A stretch of DNA of 64,000 nt from Chitinophagaceae bacterium (GCA_020403455.1 JADBXP010000011.1:32022-96021); one strand, 5' to 3'. Numbered from the stretch's first letter, positions 28,379 through 38,462 are shown. The notes: a model not told the origin generated them from the letters alone. Numbers and translations: made by a program.

Positions 28379-29374
28379 CTACTGGAACCCCCTAAAAAAT
28401 TTCCATACCTCGGTGGCATATTCTATGTCTCGGTTTTGTGCACCGGAGGCAGTTGTTGTTGCTGAAAAGACAGATAGACTGGGAACTGCATGACCGGCAT
28501 CATTCAGAACATAGTATACAAGTGGGGATGCACCGGTATAAACTCGCTTCTCTACATTACCGGCATCATTCGTATTTACATTGAAAGTGGTAACAATCGG
28601 CGTAACATTGGTGAGGTTGTTTCTTTGCAGCCAGTAATTCAAGGTAGCTGATTGGGAAACAACTCTGCCTCTGTTACATGCCCCACCTATATTGGCAACA
28701 CATCCTCCGTCTGCAGGCATTGCTGGATCTACTGTACCATGGGTAAGCATAATCGGTAATGAAATCGAAGAGCCATTGCTGCAGGCACCAGGCGCAGGAT
28801 TCAATGGTAGATTACCGCTTGACACTGCAACTGCTTTAATGGTTGTAGGAAAATTAAACGCATAAGAAAAAGTCATCAAAGCGCCATTACTGGTTCCTGT
28901 GAGATACATATTATTAGCAGTTAATCCCATTTCCTGAGACAGTCTGGCCATCAACTGTTGCAAAAAACTCAGGTCATCTCCTTGCGCACCGGATTGGTCA
29001 TCATTTCGACAATCATTCCAGCCGGGATTGCCCTGGCTATCGGTACTTCCCTCCGGATAAACAACCAGTATACGAGCAGTATCTGCTACATTTCTGAAAA
29101 CACTGAGTGGGTGTGCTCCCGGCTGAGCCACATCCAAACCTGCTCCCCCACCCCCATGCAAAACCATTACCACTGCCAGCGGCTTGGTAAGTCCGGCAGG
29201 TCGATATACCAGGAATTTGCGGGACAGGTTATTGACTTGAATGGTCTGAGTGCTGAGTCCCTCAGGGTAAGGAAAACTGTTGCCTGGTGGGGTTGGAGAG
29301 GTAGAATTCTGCTTAGAACACCCCATGCACATCATGTGAATGAACAGCAGTGAAATAAATAAATCTTTTTTCAT
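28379..29374 (-). CDS. Poly(3-hydroxybutyrate) depolymerase-like esterase lipoprotein
   Basis: An alpha/beta hydrolase of 331 residues in the LpqC/PHB-depolymerase/feruloyl-esterase group. The N-terminus is a lipoprotein signal (LLFIHMMCMGC, cysteine near 19). The oxyanion region is VVMVLHGGGGAG, the nucleophile serine is in GTSNGA, the acid is probably the aspartate in HGTVDPAMP and the base is the histidine in DAGHAVPS, so the triad is complete. As a lipoprotein it should be anchored in the outer membrane or periplasm. The true substrate could be polyester, acetylated xylan or feruloyl esters; sequence alone does not decide. Monocistronic. Confidence 0.85.
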   Translation of the reverse strand: MKKDLFISLLFIHMMCMGCSKQNSTSPTPPGNSFPYPEGLSTQTIQVNNLSRKFLVYRPAGLTKPLAVVMVLHGGGGAGLDVAQPGAHPLSVFRNVADTARILVVYPEGSTDSQGNPGWNDCRNDDQSGAQGDDLSFLQQLMARLSQEMGLTANNMYLTGTSNGALMTFSYAFNFPTTIKAVAVSSGNLPLNPAPGACSNGSSISLPIMLTHGTVDPAMPADGGCVANIGGACNRGRVVSQSATLNYWLQRNNLTNVTPIVTTFNVNTNDAGNVEKRVYTGASPLVYYVLNDAGHAVPSLSVFSATTTASGAQNRDIEYATEVWKFFRGFQ

Positions 29375-29633
29375 ACCCTATTGTGACTCTCACATATAGA
29401 AAAGGTTTAAAATAAAGTAATTTCAAGTGAGGCACATACTTCCAAAATTGTAATTAGTAACTATTTGTCCACCAGTGGTAGTTTTGCAGTAAGACTCAGT
29501 TCAAATCACCTTTGTAAAAATGCTATATCTATAAATATTGTTATACAAATCATAATCAATATTTATATTTCCTATTTAGATTATAAATAGACAGCCCCCC
29601 TTTTTTACTGCAATTTTGCCAAAATCAAATTCA

Positions 29634-31076
29634 ATGAGTAAAGTAAAAATTACGGTAGCCAATGGTGATGGTATTGGTCCTGAAATCATGCAGGCCACAT
29701 TAGACATCCTGCTTGCTGCAGGTGCGCAAATTGAAATAGAAGAAATTGAAGTAGGTGAAAAAGTGTACCTCGCGGGTAATACATCTGGCATCTCCAATGA
29801 TTCCTGGGATATTATACGGAGAAACAAAGTTTTCCTGAAGGCCCCTATTACAACCCCGCAGGGAGGTGGCTATAAAAGCCTGAATGTAACTACCCGAAAA
29901 TTTCTGGGTCTTTATTCAAATGTACGTCCTTGTAGAAGTTTACATCCATTTGTCAGCACCAAACATCCGGTGATGGATGTGGTGATTATTCGTGAGAATG
30001 AGGAAGACTTGTATGCAGGGATCGAACACCAACAGACAGACGAAGTGGTGCAGTGCCTGAAATTGATCAGCCGCCCCGGATGCGAGAAAATTGTTCGCTA
30101 TGCATTCGAATATGCCAAGCAGCAAAACCGCAAGAAAGTAACCTGCTTCACCAAAGACAACATCATGAAGCAGTCCGACGGTTTATTCCACCAGGTGTTT
30201 GATGAAATTGCGAAAGAATATCCTGACATCATCAATGAACATTGGATCATAGATATAGGTGCCGCCAAACTCGCGGATACCCCTGAGGCATTTGATGTAA
30301 TTGTAATGCCCAACCTCTATGGAGACGTTTTGAGTGATGTAGCTGCACAGATTGCAGGCTCTGTTGGACTCGCAGGTTCGGCCAACATTGGTGAAGAGTG
30401 CGCCATGTTTGAAGCCATTCATGGTTCTGCACCCAGAAGAGCCGGTCAAAATGTGGCCAACCCTTCGGGTTTGCTGCAGGGAGCTATCATGATGCTCAAC
30501 CATATTGGACAAACACCGGTGGCAGAAAAAATTCAGAATGCCTGGTTGAAAACTTTGGAGGATGGCATTCACACTTATGACATTTTCAAAGAAGGAACGA
30601 GCAAGCAGAAAGTAAGTACTTCCGATTTTGCAAAAGCAGTGATAGCCAACCTCGGACAAAAACCGGTGGTATTGCAGGCTGTTTCGTATGCAGAAAACAA
30701 GCCAATGCATTTACCGAAGTACCAGCGCAAAGCCAGGGCCAACAAAGAACTGGTAGGCGTTGACCTTTTCGTACACTGGAGTGGGTTAAATCCGGATGAA
30801 TTGGCAGAAACGGTGAAGAAAGTTGCAACAGGTGGTACTGAGTTAACGATGATCACCAACAGAGGTATCAAAGTTTGGCCACAGGGCTTTCAAGAAACAT
30901 TCTGTACCGATCACTGGCGTTGTCGTTTCAAACCCACACAGGGCAACCAGATAACCAGCGAAACAATCGTACAGCTTTTGACCAATGCATTACAACAAAA
31001 AGTAGAAGTAATCAAAACAGAGAACCTGTATAATTTTGATGGCAAAGCAGGTTATTCACTGGGTCAAGGACAATAA
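29634..31076 (+). CDS. icd: NADP-dependent isocitrate dehydrogenase
   Basis: Oxidatively decarboxylates isocitrate to 2-oxoglutarate in the citric acid cycle. At 480 residues it belongs to the longer form with a C-terminal extension seen in Thermus and Bacteroidota. Key segments are NGDGIGPEIM, the substrate loop KSLNVTTRKFLGL, VIIRENEEDLYAGIEH, the lysine/aspartate site DVIVMPNLYGDVLSDVAAQI and the cofactor region EAIHGSAPRRAGQNVANPSG (each seen in full). The C-terminal 130 residues form the extra domain. The ATG at 29634 is used; a TTG at 29616 lies inside a promoter-like CAATTTTG. It has a bidirectional terminator shared with the convergent peptidase genes. Confidence 0.94.
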   Translation: MSKVKITVANGDGIGPEIMQATLDILLAAGAQIEIEEIEVGEKVYLAGNTSGISNDSWDIIRRNKVFLKAPITTPQGGGYKSLNVTTRKFLGLYSNVRPCRSLHPFVSTKHPVMDVVIIRENEEDLYAGIEHQQTDEVVQCLKLISRPGCEKIVRYAFEYAKQQNRKKVTCFTKDNIMKQSDGLFHQVFDEIAKEYPDIINEHWIIDIGAAKLADTPEAFDVIVMPNLYGDVLSDVAAQIAGSVGLAGSANIGEECAMFEAIHGSAPRRAGQNVANPSGLLQGAIMMLNHIGQTPVAEKIQNAWLKTLEDGIHTYDIFKEGTSKQKVSTSDFAKAVIANLGQKPVVLQAVSYAENKPMHLPKYQRKARANKELVGVDLFVHWSGLNPDELAETVKKVATGGTELTMITNRGIKVWPQGFQETFCTDHWRCRFKPTQGNQITSETIVQLLTNALQQKVEVIKTENLYNFDGKAGYSLGQGQ

Positions 31077-31113
31077 TCAGAGGCATTCATAGAATGCTAG
31101 TACTGACAATAAA

Positions 31114-31145
31114 AAAGCAGCGATCTAATCATAGGTCGCTGCTTT
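31114..31145. terminator. Bidirectional terminator between icd and M16 genes
   Basis: AAAGCAGCGA (31114-31123) pairs with TCGCTGCTTT (31136-31145); A and T runs lie on the outer sides, fitting both convergent transcripts. Confidence 0.88.
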
Positions 31146-31162
31146 CTTTTTTAATTGTGACT

Positions 31163-32596
31163 TTATAATACCGGCTTCTTTCCTAAAACATCTTCAATAC
31201 TCAATAAGGATATGGTTCCAAGATTGAGTTGACGAATACCAGCTTCAATTTTTGCACGATCACCCACAATTACTACCAACAAATTATCTGGAACAATGAA
31301 CTGATTCGCTGCAGCTTTTACTTCATCCCCTGTAACTGCCAATACTTTCCCAACATAACCATTGTAATAGCCATCAGGTAATTGGAATAAAATCTGTGCA
31401 CTGAGTGTACCGGCAAGATCGCTGTTGGTTTCAAAAAGCCGAGCATACCCCAAAGCATTGTAGTTTTTCCCTCTTGTCAATTCATCTGCGGGAATCGGTT
31501 GACGTATTTTATTGAATTCAACAAAAAACTCGCCCAGAGCGGGTCCGGTGACATCTGTTTGAACAGAGGAAGAGGCAACAAAAGGACTCGGCATATTCCA
31601 AAAGCTGAAACTAGAGCTGGCACCATATGCATATCCATGCTGCTCTCGAAGATTGGAGTTGAGGCGGGATGTAAACGATCCACCCAAAATGGTATTCAAT
31701 ACATTGACAGCATAGTAGGCAGGATCATTCCTGGCCGGTCCAAGTCTGCCAATGGAGATAACTGATTGAGCGGCCCCCGGTTTATCAATAATGTAAATTT
31801 GCCTTCCTTTTATCTGTGCAGGAACCGGCCTGTTTTTAGCAGGAGCATTTCCTTTGGGATAGGCAGCAAAATATTTTTCGAGCAAGGGCTGTATAGTCTG
31901 TTTCGTTACATCACCTGCAATCACTAAAGTTGAGTTACCCGATATAAAATGAGTTTTGTGAAAAGCCATCAGATCTTCCCGAGCATAAGAACGTATGGAA
32001 CGATCATTCGCAAAACGCCCATAGGGACTTGCATCTGTAAACATGAGTTGATTGAATGCGCGCTGTGCAATCGCATTGGGTTCATCATAGCTCTGGAGGA
32101 GACCGTTCAAACGTAATTTTTTTAACCGCTCTATTTCCTTTGCATCAAACGTAGGTTTCAATACAATGGTGCTCATCAGCGATAGCGCTTGTTGTAAACG
32201 TGATACAGGGGCAGTACAATTAACTTCGGAGGAAAAGGGGCGACTACCGCTACCGATTTGTGCTCCCAGGAATTCGATTTCGTCAGCCAATTGCAATGCA
32301 GTGTAACTTCCGGCACCTTCATCCAGGGCATCCATGGCAAAAGAAGCAAGTCCTTCTTTTCCTACAGGGTCATCGTAATTGCCTGTTTGAATTAATAAAT
32401 TGACCTGCACCATGGGCACGTTGTGTTTTTCCATCAACACAACTTTTAGACCGTTCGATAAAGTAAACCGAACCGGTGCAGGTAACTCAAGATTTTTGAC
32501 CTGTCCCAGCGCAGGGGGGCCACTGCGGTCGGGGCTCTGAGCATGCACAGAGGTAATGACGCCTAAAAACAAAAGGGATATCAATAATTTTTTCAT
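31163..32596 (-). CDS. M16-family peptidase-like protein, inactive-type subunit
   Basis: An exported protein of 477 residues (signal peptide ending SVHAQS, about residue 20) with two M16 domains. Where active members have H-x-x-E-H, it reads GLASFAMDALDEGAGS, so both zinc histidines are missing and it should not bind zinc. It lies 4 bases downstream of the gene for an active M16 peptidase, on the same strand. This active/inactive pairing is known for M16 heterodimers such as mitochondrial processing peptidase and bacterial relatives, so the product is probably the substrate-binding or regulatory half of a periplasmic peptidase. Confidence 0.88.
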   Translation of the reverse strand: MKKLLISLLFLGVITSVHAQSPDRSGPPALGQVKNLELPAPVRFTLSNGLKVVLMEKHNVPMVQVNLLIQTGNYDDPVGKEGLASFAMDALDEGAGSYTALQLADEIEFLGAQIGSGSRPFSSEVNCTAPVSRLQQALSLMSTIVLKPTFDAKEIERLKKLRLNGLLQSYDEPNAIAQRAFNQLMFTDASPYGRFANDRSIRSYAREDLMAFHKTHFISGNSTLVIAGDVTKQTIQPLLEKYFAAYPKGNAPAKNRPVPAQIKGRQIYIIDKPGAAQSVISIGRLGPARNDPAYYAVNVLNTILGGSFTSRLNSNLREQHGYAYGASSSFSFWNMPSPFVASSSVQTDVTGPALGEFFVEFNKIRQPIPADELTRGKNYNALGYARLFETNSDLAGTLSAQILFQLPDGYYNGYVGKVLAVTGDEVKAAANQFIVPDNLLVVIVGDRAKIEAGIRQLNLGTISLLSIEDVLGKKPVL

Positions 32597-32600
32597 GACT

Positions 32601-33956
32601 TTAGTTTTTGGTTGCTGCTAAATCTTTTTTCCCTTCAGGAACAATGCTCATTACTATGCGTGCATCCGAACGAAGGTATTTTCTTGCTGCCGCGGAAATA
32701 TCGGCAGGATCAACCGATTTAAAACGTTGCAAGTCTTCATTGAAATAATCTGGATTACCGGTATAGAAAAAATATTCGTTCAATTGGTTGGCCTTTCCGC
32801 TAAAACCGCCGGACCGCTCAATTTGTGTAAGAAATCTGGATTCGCTTTGGTTCACCACCCGGGTGAGTTCTCTGTCGGATGGATTTTCATTTTTGATGCG
32901 ATCAATTTCTTCCTGTACTACTTTTTCCAACTGACTTAGGCCGATGCCCGGTCTGGCAGTTACGGCAATATAAAATTCTCCGGAAAATTTACTGGAATTT
33001 TGAAAACAGGAAACATTTTGAGCAATTTGTAAGTCGTAGACCAGCCGCTTGTACAAACGTGAATTTTTTCCTCCCCCCAGTATGGAAGATAATAAATCCA
33101 TTTCAGCGCTGCCGGGATGAAAATTAGCGGGTGATAACCAAATCATTTGTAAGCGGGGCAATTGCACTTTGTCTTCCATCACTACCCTTTTCTCTTCTTT
33201 GAGCACAGCAGTAACAGGTGATGGAGGAACCACGGGCTTTCCGGCAGGTACATCACTGAACCATTTTTCAATTGCCTTTCTGGCCTGCGCCAAATCGATG
33301 TCTCCCGCAATGCAGAGTGAAGCATTCCCGGGCGTATAGTATTGGGTGAAAAAATCTGCTACATCTTGTCTACTGGCAGCTGTAAGGTCTGACATTGATC
33401 CGATCACCGGCCAGGAATAAGGGTGGTTGGCAGGATAAAGGAGGGCTGGTAATTCAAGGTTGGCTTTACCATAGGGTCGGTTTTCATACGATTGACGACG
33501 CTCATTTTTTACGACATCACGTTGACCATCGACGGTGGAATCAGTAAGAGAGGCAAGTAGAAAACCCATGCGATCTGATTCCAGGAACAGAGCAAGGTCT
33601 AAGGCATTGGAGGGAAGATCTTCATAATAGTTGGTCCGGTCTTCGGTGGTCGAACCATTGTTATTGGCTCCTGCAGCTTCCAGCCATTCATCAAACTTTC
33701 CTTCGGGAACATTTTTAGAGCCTTCGAAAAGAATGTGCTCAAATAGATGTGCGAACCCGGTGCGGCCGGGCTTTTCATTTCCGGAACCAACGAAATACCA
33801 AACGTTCACGCTGATGCGCGGAATGGTTTTATCCTGGTGCAGAATTACATTCAACCCATTGGGCAAAGTAAATTGCTCATAGGGTACTTTAATCTTTTGT
33901 GCACCAGCACTAAGGACTGCCAAGCAAAAAACAGACAGTGTAATGAGTTGCTTCAT
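32601..33956 (-). CDS. M16-family zinc metallopeptidase, catalytic subunit
   Basis: An exported protein of 451 residues with a signal peptide (MKQLITLSVFCLAVLSAGA, then Q). The inverted zinc site H70-L-F-E73-H74 lies in GFAHLFEHILFEGS, and the distal glutamate in LALFLESDRMG completes the ligand set. Two M16 domains are recognisable, the second being non-catalytic as usual. It is the first gene of a two-gene operon with the inactive M16 partner. Likely role is breakdown of small peptides or misfolded fragments in the periplasm; specificity unknown. Confidence 0.92.
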   Translation of the reverse strand: MKQLITLSVFCLAVLSAGAQKIKVPYEQFTLPNGLNVILHQDKTIPRISVNVWYFVGSGNEKPGRTGFAHLFEHILFEGSKNVPEGKFDEWLEAAGANNNGSTTEDRTNYYEDLPSNALDLALFLESDRMGFLLASLTDSTVDGQRDVVKNERRQSYENRPYGKANLELPALLYPANHPYSWPVIGSMSDLTAASRQDVADFFTQYYTPGNASLCIAGDIDLAQARKAIEKWFSDVPAGKPVVPPSPVTAVLKEEKRVVMEDKVQLPRLQMIWLSPANFHPGSAEMDLLSSILGGGKNSRLYKRLVYDLQIAQNVSCFQNSSKFSGEFYIAVTARPGIGLSQLEKVVQEEIDRIKNENPSDRELTRVVNQSESRFLTQIERSGGFSGKANQLNEYFFYTGNPDYFNEDLQRFKSVDPADISAAARKYLRSDARIVMSIVPEGKKDLAATKN

Positions 33957-34112
33957 AGCTTATAGTTTGAAAAAAAATGATAGCATAAAGATACACAGAT
34001 CAAAGGGTATAGAGAAATGTTTACACCCAAGGGAAATTGATAAGGATAATTGATCAGATCATTAATATTTGGTTACTTTTATCTTCATCTACAACAAATT
34101 AAAAGAGTAAAA

Positions 34113-34328
34113 ATGGCAAATTCAAAAAACAGGCAACCACATAAAGTTCAGGTATTAGGTAAACAACTAATTTGTCCCGTTTGCAGCAATGACCATTTTT
34201 TCACGCGCCAAGCTTTATTGAATACTGCAATAGCAACATTTTTTAATTTTGACTGGGCCAATAAATCTGCCACTTGTTTTGTGTGTTCAAATTGTACACA
34301 TATCTCTTGGTTTTTAGGAAAACAATAG
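34113..34328 (+). CDS. Small zinc-ribbon protein
   Basis: A 71-residue protein with two cysteine pairs, C-P-V-C near residue 21 and C-F-V-C-S-N-C near residue 55, consistent with a single zinc ribbon. The segment between them (ATFFNFDWANKSATC) and the final FLGKQ are typical of small Bacteroidota proteins annotated as DNA-binding or zinc-ribbon proteins. The ATG at 34113 is preferred over an upstream ATG in the same frame because the preceding residues are hydrophobic and lack the expected pattern. No operon partner is visible. Role unknown. Confidence 0.7.
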   Translation: MANSKNRQPHKVQVLGKQLICPVCSNDHFFTRQALLNTAIATFFNFDWANKSATCFVCSNCTHISWFLGKQ

Positions 34329-34531
34329 CTGATATTTCGGTTCAGTCGTCGGGTTATACAAAATACCAAGGCCGATATCTATGGATAAAATTATCCATGA
34401 CACACGTATTTCGAGCTAAAATGTTTTTGACAACTTTACATTCTGTTGTGGTAAAAAAATAATTCTCTTTTCGTTCAAAGATGATTTCTGAGATACCCCA
34501 TTGATTGTTCTTTTTTTCACTACCTTCCTAT

Positions 34532-36739
34532 ATGCTTTTTCGTGTTTTAATTCTATTGCTGTTGGGCATCCCCTGTCTGGCACAGGATGCATCGGTTTTC
34601 AAACCGGATTCGATTCGGCGAAAGATACAAGCGAAAAAAATCGATAGATCACTCAAAATAGATGGTCACCTCGATGAATCCGAATGGCGTCTGGCCCCTT
34701 TATCGCCTGGTTTCATTCAGATAGAACCCATGCAGGGATTACAGCCGGAACATGCGACACAAACCAGGATATTGTTCAACCGCCAGTATCTGTATGTAGG
34801 GATTATGGCTTTTGATTCTTTGGGGAAAAAGGCCATCAGAGCAACAGACTTCAGCAGGGACTTTAGCACCCGTAGTCATGACTACATCGGCATTTCATTC
34901 GACGGCTTCAATGATCAGCGCAACGCAATGGCCTTCTTTAGCAATGCTTATGGGGTACAGCGTGATCAGTTGGTTTTTGATGATTTCTTCACCGACCTGG
35001 ATTGGGATGCACTTTGGCGGGTGCGCACGCACCGGGGTGACAGTGGCTGGATGGCAGAGATTGCTATTCCCTGGCAAACCTTACGGTATCCAAAAACAGG
35101 AGATAGTGTGCAATCCTGGGGTCTTAATATTATTCGCAACAGACGACTGAGCAATGAAACAACAGCGTTTTCTCCGTTTCCGCGCTCTTTCAAATTTACC
35201 AGGATGGATTATGCCGGTCTGCTGCAGGGATTGGAGCCACCCCCACCCCGACCTAATATTCGACTCCAACCCTATGTGCTTGGTTCCTATGACAGGTATA
35301 AAAATTTCCCCTCTTCGGTTATTCCTGAACAGAATAAATTGGTCACAGGTGGAGAAATCAAATGGGCCATCAATCCCAATAACATTCTTGATTTAACATT
35401 CAATACAGATTTTGCACAGGCGGATGTTGACAGACAAGTCAACAACGTCACCCGGTTTTCAGTTTTCTTTCCGGAAAGAAGACAATTTTTTTTGGAAAAC
35501 GCATCCTTGTTCAGTCCGGCCGTAGGTCCTGCAGAAGATCTATCCGGAGGGTCTATGCGCATTCAGCCATTTTTTAGCCGCCGCATAGGATTAGATGACA
35601 ATGGCAATCCCATACCACTGGATGCAGGGGGTCGTTTTGTGCATCGCTCTGCAAAAAGAAATTTCGGTGCCATGGCTATGCGACAAAGAGAGAATGCCTC
35701 CACGCCCGCTACCAATTTTTTTGTTGGCAGGTTTCAGGAAAATCTCGGAAGACAAGGACGTATTGGCGGATTGATGACGGTTAAAAATAATGCGAATAAC
35801 ACCAATTGGCTCGGGGCGGTGGATGGATTTTTTCGATTGAGTGAATCACATTCCATTAGTACCATGCTGGTGGGTTCATCGAATAGCAAAGGTGGAAAAT
35901 CAGGTATGGCAGGATCTGCCCAGTATGTGTACACCAATAACCAGTGGAAGATCTGGTGGACCCAAACTTTTGTAACCAAGGATTTTGATCCGGGAATGGG
36001 TTTTGTTTCGCGATCTGATGTGATAGGGACCACACCCGGCATCTTTTGGTATTACAGGGGCAACCAACTTCCCATGCGTAAATGGATACGGGCTTTTGAA
36101 CCGGGTATCCTCACTGAGTTTTATCACCAGGCGTCCACCGGACAACTCATCGAGCGACAGATCAATATCAACCCAATATGGATCAATTTCCAGCGGGGTG
36201 GTTTCATTGGATATCTGATTAATCCCACTTTCCAGCGATTGACCGAAACATTTGCACCATTGGGAATTAAAATTGGACAAGGCGCATACAACTACGTACA
36301 ACATCAGATCTATATGAGCACCGATCCATCCAGGGTATTGGGGTTGAATGGAAACATACAGTTCGGAACTTATTTTAATGGCAGGCTGAATTCAAGTAAT
36401 CTTACTTTACGGTTTTCACCCTCGCCTCATCTTTCTATATCAGGAAACATCAACAGAAATTATTTTCAGGAGGTAGGGGATTCCAGTGAAACCAAGAAGG
36501 CAGATTTGTGGAGTATTTCAGGCAGATTCGCATTGAATCCGAGGGTACAATTGATTGCGTTTTATCAGAAAAATTCAATCAATGAGCAAGCCAATTACAA
36601 CATCCGCTTGTCCTGGGAATACCAACCTCTTTCCTTCATCTATTTAGTGTATAATTCAAGGGCATTTCAGTTACCAACACAAAAAAGACAGACGGATGAC
36701 CATGTGATTTTAAAAGTGAGTTATTTGCATCAATTGTAG
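34532..36739 (+). CDS. CBM9-like / DUF5916 outer-membrane protein
   Basis: An exported protein of 735 residues. After the signal peptide (MLFRVLILLLLGIPCLA, then Q) comes a carbohydrate-binding family 9-like domain (about 30-230, with IDGHLDESEWRLAPLSPGF and LYVGIMAFD), then a DUF5916 region of many amphipathic strands (FTRMDYAGLLQGL, VNNVTRFSVFFPERRQFFLE, ...) ending in VSYLHQL. The layout fits an outer-membrane barrel with a surface or periplasmic beta-sandwich. Such proteins are common in Bacteroidota, but their job is unknown. Single gene with its own leader; convergent with the M48 operon. Confidence 0.85.
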   Translation: MLFRVLILLLLGIPCLAQDASVFKPDSIRRKIQAKKIDRSLKIDGHLDESEWRLAPLSPGFIQIEPMQGLQPEHATQTRILFNRQYLYVGIMAFDSLGKKAIRATDFSRDFSTRSHDYIGISFDGFNDQRNAMAFFSNAYGVQRDQLVFDDFFTDLDWDALWRVRTHRGDSGWMAEIAIPWQTLRYPKTGDSVQSWGLNIIRNRRLSNETTAFSPFPRSFKFTRMDYAGLLQGLEPPPPRPNIRLQPYVLGSYDRYKNFPSSVIPEQNKLVTGGEIKWAINPNNILDLTFNTDFAQADVDRQVNNVTRFSVFFPERRQFFLENASLFSPAVGPAEDLSGGSMRIQPFFSRRIGLDDNGNPIPLDAGGRFVHRSAKRNFGAMAMRQRENASTPATNFFVGRFQENLGRQGRIGGLMTVKNNANNTNWLGAVDGFFRLSESHSISTMLVGSSNSKGGKSGMAGSAQYVYTNNQWKIWWTQTFVTKDFDPGMGFVSRSDVIGTTPGIFWYYRGNQLPMRKWIRAFEPGILTEFYHQASTGQLIERQININPIWINFQRGGFIGYLINPTFQRLTETFAPLGIKIGQGAYNYVQHQIYMSTDPSRVLGLNGNIQFGTYFNGRLNSSNLTLRFSPSPHLSISGNINRNYFQEVGDSSETKKADLWSISGRFALNPRVQLIAFYQKNSINEQANYNIRLSWEYQPLSFIYLVYNSRAFQLPTQKRQTDDHVILKVSYLHQL

Positions 36740-36830
36740 AACGTGATTTTCTAAAATAAAATACGGCTCGTTCGATTCAAGATTTATTAAATGCTTATCA
36801 CAAAAGTGGTCTCTAATCGAGAAAGTTAAC

Positions 36831-36904
36831 ATATCCGGGACTCTCCATCGATAGGCGCATTGGATGCGCAATACAAGCATCACCTATGGAGAATCACCGG
36901 ATAT
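36831..36904. terminator. Long imperfect hairpin between convergent genes
   Basis: ATATCCGG at 36831-36838 pairs with CCGGATAT at 36897-36904. Inside, TCTCCAT...AGG pairs with CCTATGGAGA, and the centre holds GCGCATTGGATGCGC, itself a hairpin. There is no T run, so it is either a convergent-gene terminator of unusual form or a mobile palindromic repeat. Confidence 0.55.
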
Positions 36905-36914
36905 TCTTATTGAA

Positions 36915-38453
36915 TTAGTTTAATTTTTCAAAATGTGCATCTAACTTTTTGTCTTTCTTATAATAATCCAAGAGTAAAACCTGGCCCAATTTACCGGGTA
37001 GTACCCAACTTTTTGAAGCCTCAGACTGTGTTGCGATTCTATCTTCAGTGAATTTTCCATTATTAAAGGAGATGGACTTAAAGGTACTACCCTTGTAATC
37101 GCTTGATCGTTCATAATCACTGTAACAGATAGAAAAAGATGAAAAATCTTTATTAGATTGAGTATAGCGATAATCAAATCCGCCGACAGTATTTTTTATG
37201 TATTTACCAAGTAATGTTATACTATTGAATTCATAACCAGCTGGCAACTCAATATTGTTTGCATCTTTGGGATAAATCTTTACTCCTTTCAGATTGAAAT
37301 CCTTATCGAATTGAATTACTGCCAAATCGGTTATTTGAAATTTAAGCAAATTGGCTCTCCCCCCAATCATTGTCATTGCAATTCCTAAACCGCTGGCTAC
37401 TTTTTTATAGCCCTCCCCTATTGCATAAATATTTCCATCGGATGCCTGTAACATATTATGAAGAAAAAGATATCCAAAATCTTCTATTTTACCTTTTGCA
37501 GATATATTCAGGTATTTGGAAAGATCACTTGCCCACGAATTGTACTTTTCAGTAACCATTTTACCCTTTGCATCCAATGCCCAAATTGCAAGTCCCAAGG
37601 AGTGGTCTTTAAGGATATTATCATCCAGATTATAATACTCACCGTAAAAGTAAACCTGTCCATTTAATACAGAGATGGAAGAAGGCAAAAATCTATACTT
37701 AGCAGACGTGGGCTTTTCAAAAAGCATTTTCCCGGTTTCCAGATCCAATCCAATGATTGTAGATTCTGGATTACCTGAAAATGCAGTTCTATATTTCAAA
37801 GTTGAGAGATAAACAATACCATTGTGATAACCTAAATAATCGGCAACAACTCTTTTGACATCATCAAAGGGCGTAAAAGACCATTGCTTCTTCTTTTCAC
37901 TGCTAAAATAGTCCAATTGAAACGAGTAATGTCCGTCATCAAAACTAGGCATATTAGACAGAAAGCCTTTCTCATCAACCGGAAAAATTCCCTTATTCGC
38001 GTTCTCCTCTTCTTTAAAATGATTATAAAATATTTCCAAATATATGTTTTCTCTTTTGGACAAACTACGGGAATAAAAGAAGGGCTTTTTCTTTCCATCT
38101 GGACCATACATCTGGTATTCTAAGGTTCTCTCATCCTCATTGTAAAAAAGGAAAAGGAGGTCAGTACCATTGAATGAAGCTTCAAGAACAGTTACTCCCT
38201 TTGAATCTGCAAAAGTTATTTCTTTTAACAGATTCAAATTATTATCCATTATTCTCAAGGTGTATTGATTGGTTTTTCTATCAATTTTATCACTCACATA
38301 AAAGAAATAATAGCCTTTCACCTCTGAACCCTGCTTAATTACATCAGAGGTACGCAAAGCAGATTTCTGCATATTATTGATAGTCGTTTTTTGTGCGTCT
38401 AATGAAAGAGAAAGTACAGTTAGCAGAAAAAATAGAATGTTGAAATGTTTCAT
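36915..38453 (-). CDS. Exported protein of unknown function, 512 residues
   Basis: Not recognised. It has a signal peptide (MKHFNILFFLLTVLSLSLDA, then Q), and a mature part of mixed beta structure with repeated strand-turn patterns such as NQYTLRIMDNNLNLLKEITF and TIIGLDLETGKMLFEKPTSA, which suggest a propeller-like fold. It follows the M48 peptidase gene by 9 bases on the same strand and so is co-transcribed with it. The base composition of both genes is a little more AT-rich than that of the neighbours to the left. A role as partner or substrate of the peptidase is possible but unproven. Confidence 0.7.
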   Translation of the reverse strand: MKHFNILFFLLTVLSLSLDAQKTTINNMQKSALRTSDVIKQGSEVKGYYFFYVSDKIDRKTNQYTLRIMDNNLNLLKEITFADSKGVTVLEASFNGTDLLFLFYNEDERTLEYQMYGPDGKKKPFFYSRSLSKRENIYLEIFYNHFKEEENANKGIFPVDEKGFLSNMPSFDDGHYSFQLDYFSSEKKKQWSFTPFDDVKRVVADYLGYHNGIVYLSTLKYRTAFSGNPESTIIGLDLETGKMLFEKPTSAKYRFLPSSISVLNGQVYFYGEYYNLDDNILKDHSLGLAIWALDAKGKMVTEKYNSWASDLSKYLNISAKGKIEDFGYLFLHNMLQASDGNIYAIGEGYKKVASGLGIAMTMIGGRANLLKFQITDLAVIQFDKDFNLKGVKIYPKDANNIELPAGYEFNSITLLGKYIKNTVGGFDYRYTQSNKDFSSFSICYSDYERSSDYKGSTFKSISFNNGKFTEDRIATQSEASKSWVLPGKLGQVLLLDYYKKDKKLDAHFEKLN

Positions 38454-38462
38454 ACGATTTTT

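Noticed and set aside
30183..30710. 175-residue minus-strand frame.
   Set aside because: Antisense shadow of icd, whose catalytic segments are all in the plus frame.
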